Shown one piece after another: positions 6,175-13,130 of a stretch of 14,426 bases of DNA (the stretch's first letter is position 1; each line of letters starts with the position of its first letter). The translations under genes were made by a program, and so were the position numbers. The stretch comes from Verrucomicrobiota bacterium (GTDB lineage Bacteria; Chlamydiota; Chlamydiia; Chlamydiales; FEN-1388). The stretch is from assembly GCA_018239705.1 (NCBI GenBank), contig JAFEGS010000004.1:1-14426 (forward strand). The letters are read 5' to 3'. The notes below the pieces were generated by a model, which was not told where the DNA came from, ran no database searches, and saw only the letters and a list, made by a program, of their open reading frames with translations.

Positions 6175-7340
6175 TGTGTTTGAACTCTAATTTTGGAGGC
6201 GGTGAGCCCAACGGCAAATAGCAGTGTTGCCACGCAGCCAAGCGCAAAGGAGAGGGTAGTAACCTCTGCAATCCAGCCAATGAAGGCAGGCCCCAAAAGC
6301 ATGCCGGTGTAGCCCATCGTAATCACGCAAGTCAAAGCAACGCTTGGGGAAATGTTAGGTAGCTTCCCGGTCGCTCCAAAAATAATCGGTACAATATTAG
6401 ATGCCCCAAGGCCGATAAGGAAAAAGCCAACGAGCTCAAGATAGCCTGTAGGGCAGGTAACTAAAAGGAAGAGGCCGGATGCAGCGAAAAGACCTCCAGA
6501 CTGCACAATCATCACTCGTCCAAATTTGCTGATGAGCCTATCTCCCGTCAGCCTGCCGATTGCCATAGCAACAGAGAAAGTGGCATATCCAATCCCGGCT
6601 ATTGAGGGGTCGTACTGGTGTGCTGAGCAGAGAAAAACAGCTCCCCAGTCAAGCATCGACCCTTCTGCAAGAAAGAGGATAAAGCATACAGTCCCGTAAA
6701 AAAGCACACGGCCACTAGGGAGGCTAAAGGTGTGCGACTCTTTTGTCTGTATGTCTGCACGAGCCGGAAGCAGGTTTCGGCAATTGCACAGCACGATGGC
6801 TGCCATAGTAAGAAAAAGGCATAGCGCGCTTGCAAAAAGGGTCATCTCCTGCTTGAGGAGGAGGCTCATGATGCCGGCTCCAAGTAGTCCTCCAAGGCTA
6901 AATAGGCAATGGAAGCTCGATAGTATGGGTTTTCCTGCATGAGATTCTACAGCTACCGACTGGGCATTCATAGAGACATTGAGAGCGCCATCAGCAACTC
7001 CAAAGGCAAATAGAAGAAGGGCGAGAACTTCCCATGTAGGGGCTATGGCAAGTAAAGGTATGAAGACAATCATAGAAAGGGATGCAAGTGTAGTGATGAG
7101 CGCACTGCCAAAGCGGTGAACGGCCCAACCGGTCATGGGCATAGCCACAAGCCCGCCAATGCCAAAAATCAAAAGGATCAAGCCGAGCGATGCTTCACTG
7201 AGCTCTAAGTTTGCCTTCGCATAGGGAACCATAGGAGCCCAGCTAGAATAGCCCAAGCCACTCACTAAAAAAATGAATGACGTAGCAACTCTAGCCCTGA
7301 CAACTTCATTTTCTTTCGGTTTCAAGCTTCCGGTCTCCAT
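6171..7340 (-). CDS. MFS transporter, YbjJ-like
   Basis: This is a 389-residue inner-membrane secondary transporter with about 12 hydrophobic helices. Landmarks are SGLGYSSWAPMVPY in helix 1 (27-40), a MFS loop 2-3 motif GWAVHRFGS (71-79), GVADGALNVSMNAQSVAVE (114-132) and the following PILSSFHCLFSLGG (138-151). The D-x-x-N-x-x-MN-x-Q...SSFH..FSLGG pattern is typical of the YbjJ/sugar-permease-like branch of the superfamily. The substrate cannot be told from sequence. The ATG at 7340 has AGAGGAA upstream, and a near-consensus promoter lies at 7365-7393. The gene stands alone, convergent with rnpB, and its stop codon sits inside the CACAGAG hairpin. There is no sign of truncation. Confidence 0.88.
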   Translation of the reverse strand: METGSLKPKENEVVRARVATSFIFLVSGLGYSSWAPMVPYAKANLELSEASLGLILLIFGIGGLVAMPMTGWAVHRFGSALITTLASLSMIVFIPLLAIAPTWEVLALLLFAFGVADGALNVSMNAQSVAVESHAGKPILSSFHCLFSLGGLLGAGIMSLLLKQEMTLFASALCLFLTMAAIVLCNCRNLLPARADIQTKESHTFSLPSGRVLFYGTVCFILFLAEGSMLDWGAVFLCSAHQYDPSIAGIGYATFSVAMAIGRLTGDRLISKFGRVMIVQSGGLFAASGLFLLVTCPTGYLELVGFFLIGLGASNIVPIIFGATGKLPNISPSVALTCVITMGYTGMLLGPAFIGWIAEVTTLSFALGCVATLLFAVGLTASKIRVQTQ

Positions 7341-7364
7341 TATTTCCTCTCGCTAATTTCACTA

Positions 7365-7393
7365 AGTATAAATTATTTTAGAAAATAGGTCAA
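7365..7393 (-). promoter_or_regulatory. Sigma70-type promoter of the MFS gene
   Basis: Read on the minus strand, TTGACC (7388-7393) and TATACT (7365-7370) are separated by exactly 17 bases. Initiation near 7358 gives a short leader of about 18 bases containing the ribosome binding site AGAGGAA. This is the cleanest promoter match in the window. Confidence 0.7.
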
Positions 7394-7456
7394 GTTTAAA
7401 AATTGCTTCCTTAAAATTGGAAAAGAACTCAAAATTGCCCTCTTTTGGGTAGGATT

Positions 7457-8056
7457 ATGTTTGGAATATTTTTAGATCAGGAAACAACAGGGCTAGACAG
7501 CTACCGACATAAGCTTCTCCAGATAGCCTTCAAGATCGTCTCTTTACGAACGGGGGAGATAAAGGCCACTTTTGAAGCTACGGTGCGCCAGGCTGAAAAG
7601 GTGTGGAATGAACGAGATGCTGCAAGCATAGCCATCAATGGCTTTTCTTGGGAGCAGGTCGAGCAAGGCCGAAGCGAAGCGGTCATTCGAGAGGAAATCA
7701 TTACTCTTTTCCAAAGTATCCCTATCAAGAGAGGTCGATCGGTCTTTATCTGCCAAAACCCTTCGTTTGACAGGGCCTTTTTCTCCCATTTAATAGACTC
7801 CTACACTCAAGAGAAGCTCAACTGGCCCTATCACTGGCTCGATTTGGCCTCCATGTATTGGGCTTTAGAGGTCAAAAAGACGGTGCAGGCAGGAAAAACG
7901 CTGCCGGATGAGGTTCGCCTTTCTAAGGATAGCATTGCACAGGCGCTGTCGCTTGCTGAGGAGGCAAAGCCGCATCGCGCCATGCAGGGGGTTAACCATC
8001 TCCTCCTGTGCTACGAAAATATTGTTGGGTTTCCTGATATAGATGTATCAAATTAA
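7457..8056 (+). CDS. DEDDh-type 3'-5' exonuclease-like protein with altered third motif
   Basis: From the ATG at 7457 the protein has 199 residues. The exonuclease fold is shown by FLDQETTGLD (5-14, metal ligands Asp7 and Glu9), CQNPSFDRAFF (99-109, with Asn101 and Asp105) and HRAMQGV (173-179). In the DnaQ/RNase T/Orn families the third motif has His followed five residues later by Asp. Here that position is Gly178 and the nearest polar residue is Asn180, so one metal ligand appears missing. It may be weakly active, use another carboxylate, or be inactive. The substrate (RNA or DNA ends) is unknown. An in-frame TTG at 7445 would add four residues but lacks a purine-rich site; GGTAGG ahead of the ATG favours 7457, though its spacing is short. 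It is divergent from the MFS gene. Confidence 0.82.
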   Translation: MFGIFLDQETTGLDSYRHKLLQIAFKIVSLRTGEIKATFEATVRQAEKVWNERDAASIAINGFSWEQVEQGRSEAVIREEIITLFQSIPIKRGRSVFICQNPSFDRAFFSHLIDSYTQEKLNWPYHWLDLASMYWALEVKKTVQAGKTLPDEVRLSKDSIAQALSLAEEAKPHRAMQGVNHLLLCYENIVGFPDIDVSN

Positions 8057-8088
8057 GCTCCTTGAGCGTATAATGCCGGCTTTCCTCC

Positions 8089-8116
8089 TTGACTGTAATT
8101 TCAATTTTTTTATAGT
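8089..8116 (+). promoter_or_regulatory. Candidate promoter of the cdaA-cdaR-glycosyltransferase operon
   Basis: TTGACT (8089-8094) and TATAGT (8111-8116) are 16 bases apart. Initiation near 8123 would give a leader of about 26 bases ending in GGGAG, the ribosome binding site of cdaA. An 8-base direct repeat CTCCTTGA (8058-8065 and 8085-8092) overlaps the -35 box, but is too short to call an operator. Confidence 0.5.
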
Positions 8117-8148
8117 TAAGATAATTTTTAAAAGGGAGAGAGTGAAAG

Positions 8149-8961
8149 ATGTTTCAAATGCTTGTGCCATATCTTGTGCCGGCAATTGAAATTTCCATTA
8201 TTTCTGCCGTCCTCTACTACCTCCTCTCCTTTTTCTGGAATACGCGAGCGATGGATCTTGCGCTCGGCGTGGTGGTCTTTCTTACCCTCTTTTTAATTGT
8301 CAGTTGGCTCCATTTTCCGGTGCTCCAGAGGCTGATGCATAGCTTTGTCAGCGTATCAATGATTGCCATGCTTATTATTTTCCAGCCGGAGCTCAGACTT
8401 GCCCTTTCAAAACTAAGTGTCAAGGGGAAAAAATATGAAAAGCTCACTGAGTTTGACCGGTTTTTAGAGGGCCTTACCAATTCGGTCTATCGCTTTTCAG
8501 AAAAGCGTATTGGTGCGCTGATCTTGCTGGAGAACCAAGATACACTCGATGAGTTTGCTACGCGGGCTATTATGCTTAACAGCCAGTTTTCATCAGAGCT
8601 TCTCGAGTCGCTTTTTCTCTCCTCATCACCGCTACACGACGGGGCTGTTATTATCCGCGGAACGACGATTTTGGCCGCTGCTGCGATTTTGCCGCTTGCC
8701 GATGATAGCTCTCAGATCTCCCGAGCTATGGGTACAAGGCACCGGGCTGCTTTAGGTATTACCCAGCTCACAGATGCGCTGAGCATTGTTATCTCCGAAG
8801 AGACGGGCAAGGTCTCGATTGCTCGCGATGGCATTATGACGCGTGGAGTGAAGATGGACCGCTTCAAGGGTATTTTGCGAAGCATCTTTAATCCGCCAAA
8901 ATCTGAAATTGTTGCCAAATTTTCACTGCAAGAGTGGCTGAAGTCATGGAAGGAAATGTAA
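8149..8961 (+). CDS. cdaA: Diadenylate cyclase CdaA/DacA (c-di-AMP synthase)
   Basis: CdaA condenses two ATP into cyclic di-AMP at the inner membrane. The protein has 270 residues. Three N-terminal membrane helices lie at about 10-29, 35-53 and 64-79, and a cytoplasmic DAC (DisA_N) domain spans about 100-235. Active-site motifs are DGAVIIRG (164-171) with Asp164, GTRHRAA (195-201), and SEETG (216-220). All are intact, so activity is expected. It corresponds to chlamydial YbbP/DacA (CT012), the source of the c-di-AMP that activates host STING during C. trachomatis infection. The ribosome binding site GGGAG is at 8134-8138. The end overlaps the next gene by 16 bases, which implies coupled translation with the CdaR-like partner. 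Confidence 0.95.
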   Translation: MFQMLVPYLVPAIEISIISAVLYYLLSFFWNTRAMDLALGVVVFLTLFLIVSWLHFPVLQRLMHSFVSVSMIAMLIIFQPELRLALSKLSVKGKKYEKLTEFDRFLEGLTNSVYRFSEKRIGALILLENQDTLDEFATRAIMLNSQFSSELLESLFLSSSPLHDGAVIIRGTTILAAAAILPLADDSSQISRAMGTRHRAALGITQLTDALSIVISEETGKVSIARDGIMTRGVKMDRFKGILRSIFNPPKSEIVAKFSLQEWLKSWKEM

Positions 8962-10217
8962 AAAAAAGATTTATCGATAACTGGCCAAGGAAGCTGCTTG
9001 CTCTTGTAATGGGGATTTGTCTTTGGTTTGTTATCGACTATTCGATCACTGCAACGCGCATATTTACGCGCGTGCCTGTCCGTGTGGTCAACCTGCCACC
9101 CGACAAGACGATCCGAGGCCTTATGCCAAATGGGATGCTTGACAGGCATCTGACACTGACGCTTACAGGCACAAAGGATGTCATCGATAAAATTGAACCG
9201 GGCGATTTTGAGGTTGTTATCGATGCCTCCGGTAAGGGCGATGAATGGATTGCACAGATTGGGAAGAAAAATCTGGTCAGTCTTAACCCTGATATCGATC
9301 TTATCCACAATGTGACTGCACTTTCGCACAGCGCCTTTGTGATGCGTCTGAGCAAGCTTATAACCGATAAGATCCCGATCCACATTATGCCGCCTAAAGG
9401 CGAGCCTCCGCAGGGGTATCAGTTCCTTGATATCTGGCCGCAAAAGCTTACGCACGTGATTAGCGGCCCTGAAGAGGATGTCAGGCAGCTACAGCTCAAA
9501 GGGCTCGATCTTACCTTTGATCTCAGCGACATCAGCGCTGAAGATCTGGATAACTTGAAAGGTGGGGAGCACAAGCAGCGAGACGAAGTGAGCTTTTACG
9601 TCCCTGAAAGCTGGAAGCGTGTCTCTATTCCCTTCTTACATGACATCAAGCAGGAGATCAATGGCCCGGAAGCTCGATATCTTCGAATTGATTTCTTGAG
9701 AAAGGCGCTCCTGCCTATTGATAGCAAGATCCCTATCCGCGTCTTCTATCCATTGATGACGAGCAATGTCCTCAACCCAATTACAAGGCCGCTCGAGACA
9801 AACCACTGGATTGCAAGCCAGAATGGGATTATGGTTGTCACGCAAAATCTCTTTACCGATGATGTGAGCCGATTTTTCCTCGACATCGTAAAGAACAATC
9901 TTGAGTTGGTAATTATTGCCGCAGAGGGTGAAAAGAATGGTATTTTACCGGTCTCTGTGCAGTTCATCGACCCTAAAAGGCTTGAGGATACCTATGTTGC
10001 CCTTGTCCTCTCTATCGGCAAGGACAAAGAGGATGATGCAGATCAGCTCCATCTCGATCATGCCGATCCCAATCGAATGCAGCGCCAGCAGTACCTACGA
10101 GCCCGTTTTCGCAATTATATGCAGTCTTTCCAGCTCTTTGTTGATAAAGAGAGACTCTTTATCGTACGTGCCTTTCTCGAAGAGTCAAATATCCGCGTAG
10201 CTGAGCGAAATGACTAA
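8946..10217 (+). CDS. cdaR: YbbR-domain protein, CdaR-like partner of CdaA
   Basis: The protein has 423 residues from the ATG at 8946. One membrane helix near 16-33 follows a short Lys/Arg-rich cytoplasmic end. The rest is predicted extracytoplasmic and made of YbbR-type beta modules at roughly 42-115, 135-200 and 255-360, recognisable by repeated V.G....I..I.......D openings. In Firmicutes CdaR binds CdaA and adjusts c-di-AMP output; CT011 is the chlamydial counterpart. The residues after about 370, rich in Arg and Gln, are less like YbbR. An in-frame GTG at 8934 would add four residues; the ATG is preferred because the membrane-anchor layout is already complete. It overlaps cdaA by 16 bases and the following glycosyltransferase by 8. 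Confidence 0.88.
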   Translation: MEGNVKKRFIDNWPRKLLALVMGICLWFVIDYSITATRIFTRVPVRVVNLPPDKTIRGLMPNGMLDRHLTLTLTGTKDVIDKIEPGDFEVVIDASGKGDEWIAQIGKKNLVSLNPDIDLIHNVTALSHSAFVMRLSKLITDKIPIHIMPPKGEPPQGYQFLDIWPQKLTHVISGPEEDVRQLQLKGLDLTFDLSDISAEDLDNLKGGEHKQRDEVSFYVPESWKRVSIPFLHDIKQEINGPEARYLRIDFLRKALLPIDSKIPIRVFYPLMTSNVLNPITRPLETNHWIASQNGIMVVTQNLFTDDVSRFFLDIVKNNLELVIIAAEGEKNGILPVSVQFIDPKRLEDTYVALVLSIGKDKEDDADQLHLDHADPNRMQRQQYLRARFRNYMQSFQLFVDKERLFIVRAFLEESNIRVAERND

Positions 10218-11352
10218 ACGCATTGCCTTTTTAAAAAGTGGGATCGCAAAGCGTGGTGGGCTAGAAAAGTATACTCTGCGCCTGGCCGAACGCTTTGCAC
10301 GTGAAGGCCACGATGTGGTGTTGCTGACAACAGACTATCAGGAGGGGGCATTGGGCCAGCTTCCCTTTGCGGTGGTCAATTTGGGTAGTAGACTGCCCAT
10401 CTCACTTGCGCATCTTCTCTATTTCGATTTGCAATGTAAGAAATACATAAAAGAACATCCAATGGATCTGGTCTTTGGGCTGGATCGCAATTTTTGTCGC
10501 CAGACACACTACAGGGCAGGTAATGGAGTGCATGCAGCCTATCTGGAGAGAAGAAAAGCGGGAGGAATGCTACAAAGGTGGTCTCTTACCGCAAATCCCC
10601 TTCACCGCCTGATTTTGGCAATGGAGCGAGCGACCTTTGAAAGCCCAGATCTTCAGTGTCTATTTACCAATTCCCACATGGTGGCAAAAGAGATAGCACA
10701 ATACTACCCACGCGTCGATCCGAAAAAGATCTGCACCGTTCATAATGGGGTAGAGTGGAAGGAGCTTGAACAGCCATTTGTTGAGGGACTGGCAAAACGC
10801 TCTGAGATATGTGCACAGCTTGGACTGCGGCAAGACTGCTTCCAGTTTCTCTTCATTGGCCATGAATATGGTAGAAAGGGTCTTCATCTGCTCTTGAGGG
10901 CGCTTTCGCTTATTACAAACAAAAATTTTGAATTGTCAGTAGTGGGAAAAGAGCGCCATCCTGAGGTATATATTGCTGAGGCTAAGAAATTAGGGCTTGA
11001 AAAGCAGGTGCACTTTTTTGGGCTTGCCAAGGATACAAAGCCCTTCTACAGTGCAGCTGATTGCCTTGTGGTGCCCTCTCTGTACGATCCATTTGCAAAT
11101 GTGACTGTGGAGGCACTTGCCTTTGGGGTTCCTGTCATCTCATCTTCGTCAAACGGGGGCTCAGAGGTGCTTGCCTTTAGCGATATGGGGGCAGTGTTTA
11201 GTGATTTACAGTCGCCCGAAGAGCTGGCAAGCTGCCTTGAAAGGGCCATGGAAAGCCCCAAAAATGGGGAGCGTGCGAGGGCTCTTAGAGATAAGGTGGC
11301 CCACCTCGATTTTTCCAGCCAGATTGGGAAAATCGTGAGCGCTAGCCTTTAA
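10210..11352 (+). CDS. GT4-family (WaaG-like) glycosyltransferase
   Basis: This is a 380-residue GT-B fold enzyme. The N-terminal acceptor domain has the Gly-rich loop RGGLEKY (15-21). The linker ERATFESP...NSHMVAKEI (139-162) resembles WaaG-type LPS core glucosyltransferases. The donor domain has HNGVE (178-182), GRKG (221-224) with Lys223, and the C-terminal nucleotide-sugar motif as DPFANVTVE (293-301), where the usual E-x7-E is D-x7-E. The sugar and acceptor are unknown; LPS core or another surface glycan is the likely target. The ATG overlaps the end of the YbbR gene by 8 bases, so it belongs to the c-di-AMP operon in this genome. It has no signal peptide and probably acts on the cytoplasmic face of the inner membrane. 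Confidence 0.9.
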   Translation: MTKRIAFLKSGIAKRGGLEKYTLRLAERFAREGHDVVLLTTDYQEGALGQLPFAVVNLGSRLPISLAHLLYFDLQCKKYIKEHPMDLVFGLDRNFCRQTHYRAGNGVHAAYLERRKAGGMLQRWSLTANPLHRLILAMERATFESPDLQCLFTNSHMVAKEIAQYYPRVDPKKICTVHNGVEWKELEQPFVEGLAKRSEICAQLGLRQDCFQFLFIGHEYGRKGLHLLLRALSLITNKNFELSVVGKERHPEVYIAEAKKLGLEKQVHFFGLAKDTKPFYSAADCLVVPSLYDPFANVTVEALAFGVPVISSSSNGGSEVLAFSDMGAVFSDLQSPEELASCLERAMESPKNGERARALRDKVAHLDFSSQIGKIVSASL

Positions 11353-11371
11353 GATGCCTCAAATGTAAAGC

Positions 11372-11396
11372 CGCGAAGAGCGCGAAGCAAGCGAAG
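11372..11396. repeat. GCGAAG units at 9-base period
   Basis: Three GCGAAG hexamers start at 11373, 11382 and 11391, exactly 9 bases apart. They lie in the short gap between the convergent glycosyltransferase and acetyltransferase genes. No matching complementary arm is found nearby, unlike the CACAGAG hairpin at 6093-6174, which has the same period. Confidence 0.65.
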
Positions 11397-11433
11397 AAAA
11401 CTAGAGAAGGTGATTTCATCGGTATTTTCTCTA
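11394..11433 (-). terminator. Weak terminator candidate for the GNAT gene
   Basis: A 7-base inverted repeat (11402-11408 with 11427-11433) has an 18-base loop. On the minus strand it is followed by GTTTTCTT. It is 25 bases past the acetyltransferase stop codon. The stem is short and the loop long, so this is only a possibility. Confidence 0.3.
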
Positions 11434-11457
11434 TAAAACCGTGGAGATCAAATGGGA

Positions 11458-12039
11458 TCAACACGCATACAAACGAATGTTTTCGTTGGTCTCATCGTGT
11501 TGATAATTCCCGATATAAGAAAAGTTGTTCTTTTCTAATATTCGAATAGACGGTTGATTATCTTCACTGACCACAGCAAAGAGATGCTTTCCCCATTCGC
11601 ATGAGCGTGCATGGTTGATAAAAGCTGCAACTACTTTTGAGCCCAGACCTTTCCCTCGATTTTGTTCAGTCAACGCATAGGAAAGTTCAATGCATCGTTC
11701 AGAAGAAAATAGGTATTCTACTAATTTTTGATCTGATACCTGCTTTTTTAGATTTTCCAATGTAGAATATAGATCTAATTGAATCGCTCCAACAGGTTGG
11801 TTTTCAGCATTATAAATACACCAGAGGGCCATGTTTTTTAAGACTTCAGCCAGCTCTTCCTTGCTCACTTGGTACATATCACAGATGGCCACAAAGGGAT
11901 GAGTATCAGCAGAAGTAACTAAACGAAAGGTTATGTCATCTGCATAAATAGTTTCAGCCCAGGCGTAACTGGGTAATACTGGCTCTGCTAAATTTGTGCA
12001 AAAAGAGCAACGTGAAAGATCAGAAATGTAACAACTCAT
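11458..12039 (-). CDS. GNAT-family N-acetyltransferase
   Basis: This 193-residue protein probably transfers an acetyl group from acetyl-CoA to an amine; the substrate is unknown. The GNAT core is visible from about residue 37: the acetyl-CoA pyrophosphate loop NRGKGLG (127-133) within motif A, and the following SEDNQPSIRILEKNNF (158-173), which is the typical motif B Asn and helix. Residues 1-35 are outside the core and contain three cysteines (3, 11, 14), a possible metal site or family-specific addition. The region is visibly more AT-rich than the flanking cyd and glycosyltransferase genes, which could mean later acquisition. The start at 12039 has only a weak GAAG upstream, but a well-formed promoter lies at 12105-12133. 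It is a monocistronic gene. Confidence 0.85.
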   Translation of the reverse strand: MSCYISDLSRCSFCTNLAEPVLPSYAWAETIYADDITFRLVTSADTHPFVAICDMYQVSKEELAEVLKNMALWCIYNAENQPVGAIQLDLYSTLENLKKQVSDQKLVEYLFSSERCIELSYALTEQNRGKGLGSKVVAAFINHARSCEWGKHLFAVVSEDNQPSIRILEKNNFSYIGNYQHDETNENIRLYAC

Positions 12040-12104
12040 AATTTACTTCATCTTCAAATTCGGACAGTTCTACTTGATTAATGATTTATGAGATGATTTT
12101 AGCA

Positions 12105-12133
12105 AATATATAAATAGATCACAATAGTGTAAA
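12105..12133 (-). promoter_or_regulatory. Sigma70-type promoter of the GNAT gene
   Basis: On the minus strand, TTTACA (12128-12133) and TATATT (12105-12110) are spaced by exactly 17 bases. The predicted start is near 12098, giving a leader of about 58 bases. The 12040-12187 gap is AT-rich and I see no gene or RNA in it beyond this promoter. Confidence 0.6.
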
Positions 12134-12187
12134 ACAGAATTTTTGTATTTTATTGCTTTGTTGTGATAATAGCGATTCCCGACTACT

Positions 12188-13126
12188 CTATATCTCAATC
12201 CACCGCAGAAGCTGATAGTCGAGCCAGTAGAGAAAGTGGCCTTTCGCCTTGCCAAGAAAGCCCATATGCCCGCCATACTTTGTAGCATGCACAGTAATAT
12301 TGCCTGGCAGTGAGACGGCATCGAGAGCCTTCATACTGATAAAGGGATCATCCATGGCATAGAGCATTCGTACGGGAATGGTAATGTTCGAGAGAAAACG
12401 CTTGCTGCTTGCATCCTCATAGTAGTGAGAGGCGCTTTTGTATCCCCAAAATGGCGCTACAACCGTATCATCAAATTCAGTGAGCGAAGAGGCGCGAATT
12501 TGGGTAAATGGCTCTGCCTGTTCTCGTAGTCTTTTCAAGAAGTAGTTATGGTATAGGCGATTTTCACTAGTCGCTAGGAGTCGAACTGTCTCTACAAGAT
12601 CGACCGGAGGGGTGACCGCAATACAGCTCTGAAAAAGTTCGCTCGCACTACTCTCAAGCTCTCCTGCTAGCTTGAGAGCGATATTGGCGCCAAGTGAAAA
12701 GCCTATCAGCGTGATCTCGCACGTCGGATGGAGCTCTCTTAGGCCTTTAAGTACATACTCTATATCAAAGCTGGTGCCTGCATGGTAGGGCAATTTTGAT
12801 AAGAGCCTTCCCGAGCCGCACCCGCGAAGGTTTACACGAACAACTTTGTGCCCTTTTGCATAGAGCTTGCGCGCCATTCTCACCATATAGGGTGAGTTAT
12901 GGCTTCCCCCAAGGCCATGCACAAGTACGATGCACTTCCCATTCTCTTGCCACGACTTGGGCGTAGAGACCTCACAACACAAACAGTCTCCCTGTCCTAT
13001 AGACACGTGCCAGCCTGCCGATGGAGGTGCTTTTCCAGTCCGCAGCAGCTGTGTTAAGATCATCTGTGCATGTGGAGATGTACAGCCTGGAAGTGGCTTG
13101 AACGCTAGCCAATCGATCGTATGCAT
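12188..13126 (-). CDS. YheT/EMB8-type alpha/beta hydrolase
   Basis: From the ATG at 13126 the protein has 312 residues. The alpha/beta-hydrolase elements, in that numbering, are the oxyanion-loop motif VLVHGLGGSHNSPY (67-80), NLRGCGSG (99-106), the nucleophile elbow GFSLGAN with Ser144, the acid in YAMDDPF (Asp259/Asp260) and His287 in YGGHMGF. This is the pattern of the YheT family of cytoplasmic esterase-like hydrolases, whose natural substrate is not known. A GTG at 13129 adds one residue. The gene begins within 4 bases of the cydB stop codon, so it is almost certainly translated from the cydAB mRNA. A link between the hydrolase and the oxidase is suggested only by this arrangement. Confidence 0.88.
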   Translation of the reverse strand: MHTIDWLAFKPLPGCTSPHAQMILTQLLRTGKAPPSAGWHVSIGQGDCLCCEVSTPKSWQENGKCIVLVHGLGGSHNSPYMVRMARKLYAKGHKVVRVNLRGCGSGRLLSKLPYHAGTSFDIEYVLKGLRELHPTCEITLIGFSLGANIALKLAGELESSASELFQSCIAVTPPVDLVETVRLLATSENRLYHNYFLKRLREQAEPFTQIRASSLTEFDDTVVAPFWGYKSASHYYEDASSKRFLSNITIPVRMLYAMDDPFISMKALDAVSLPGNITVHATKYGGHMGFLGKAKGHFLYWLDYQLLRWIEI

Positions 13127-13130
13127 CACT

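Noticed and set aside
7445..7456. TTG start for the exonuclease-like gene
   Set aside because: No purine-rich site precedes it, and the family sequence begins at the ATG four codons later. It cannot be wholly excluded because the site before the ATG is closely spaced.
8058..8092. Direct repeat CTCCTTGA upstream of cdaA as an operator
   Set aside because: Eight bases repeated once in a pyrimidine-rich leader can arise by chance; there is no dyad symmetry.
8712..9455. Minus-strand open frame of 247 codons across the cdaA/cdaR junction
   Set aside because: Long, but entirely antisense to two well-supported overlapping genes, with no recognisable domain and a composition rich in His, Arg and Cys typical of antisense frames.
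12070..12321. Minus-strand open frame of 83 codons near the end of the hydrolase gene
   Set aside because: It overlaps the hydrolase C-terminus in another frame, has no ribosome binding site and continues into non-coding AT-rich DNA.
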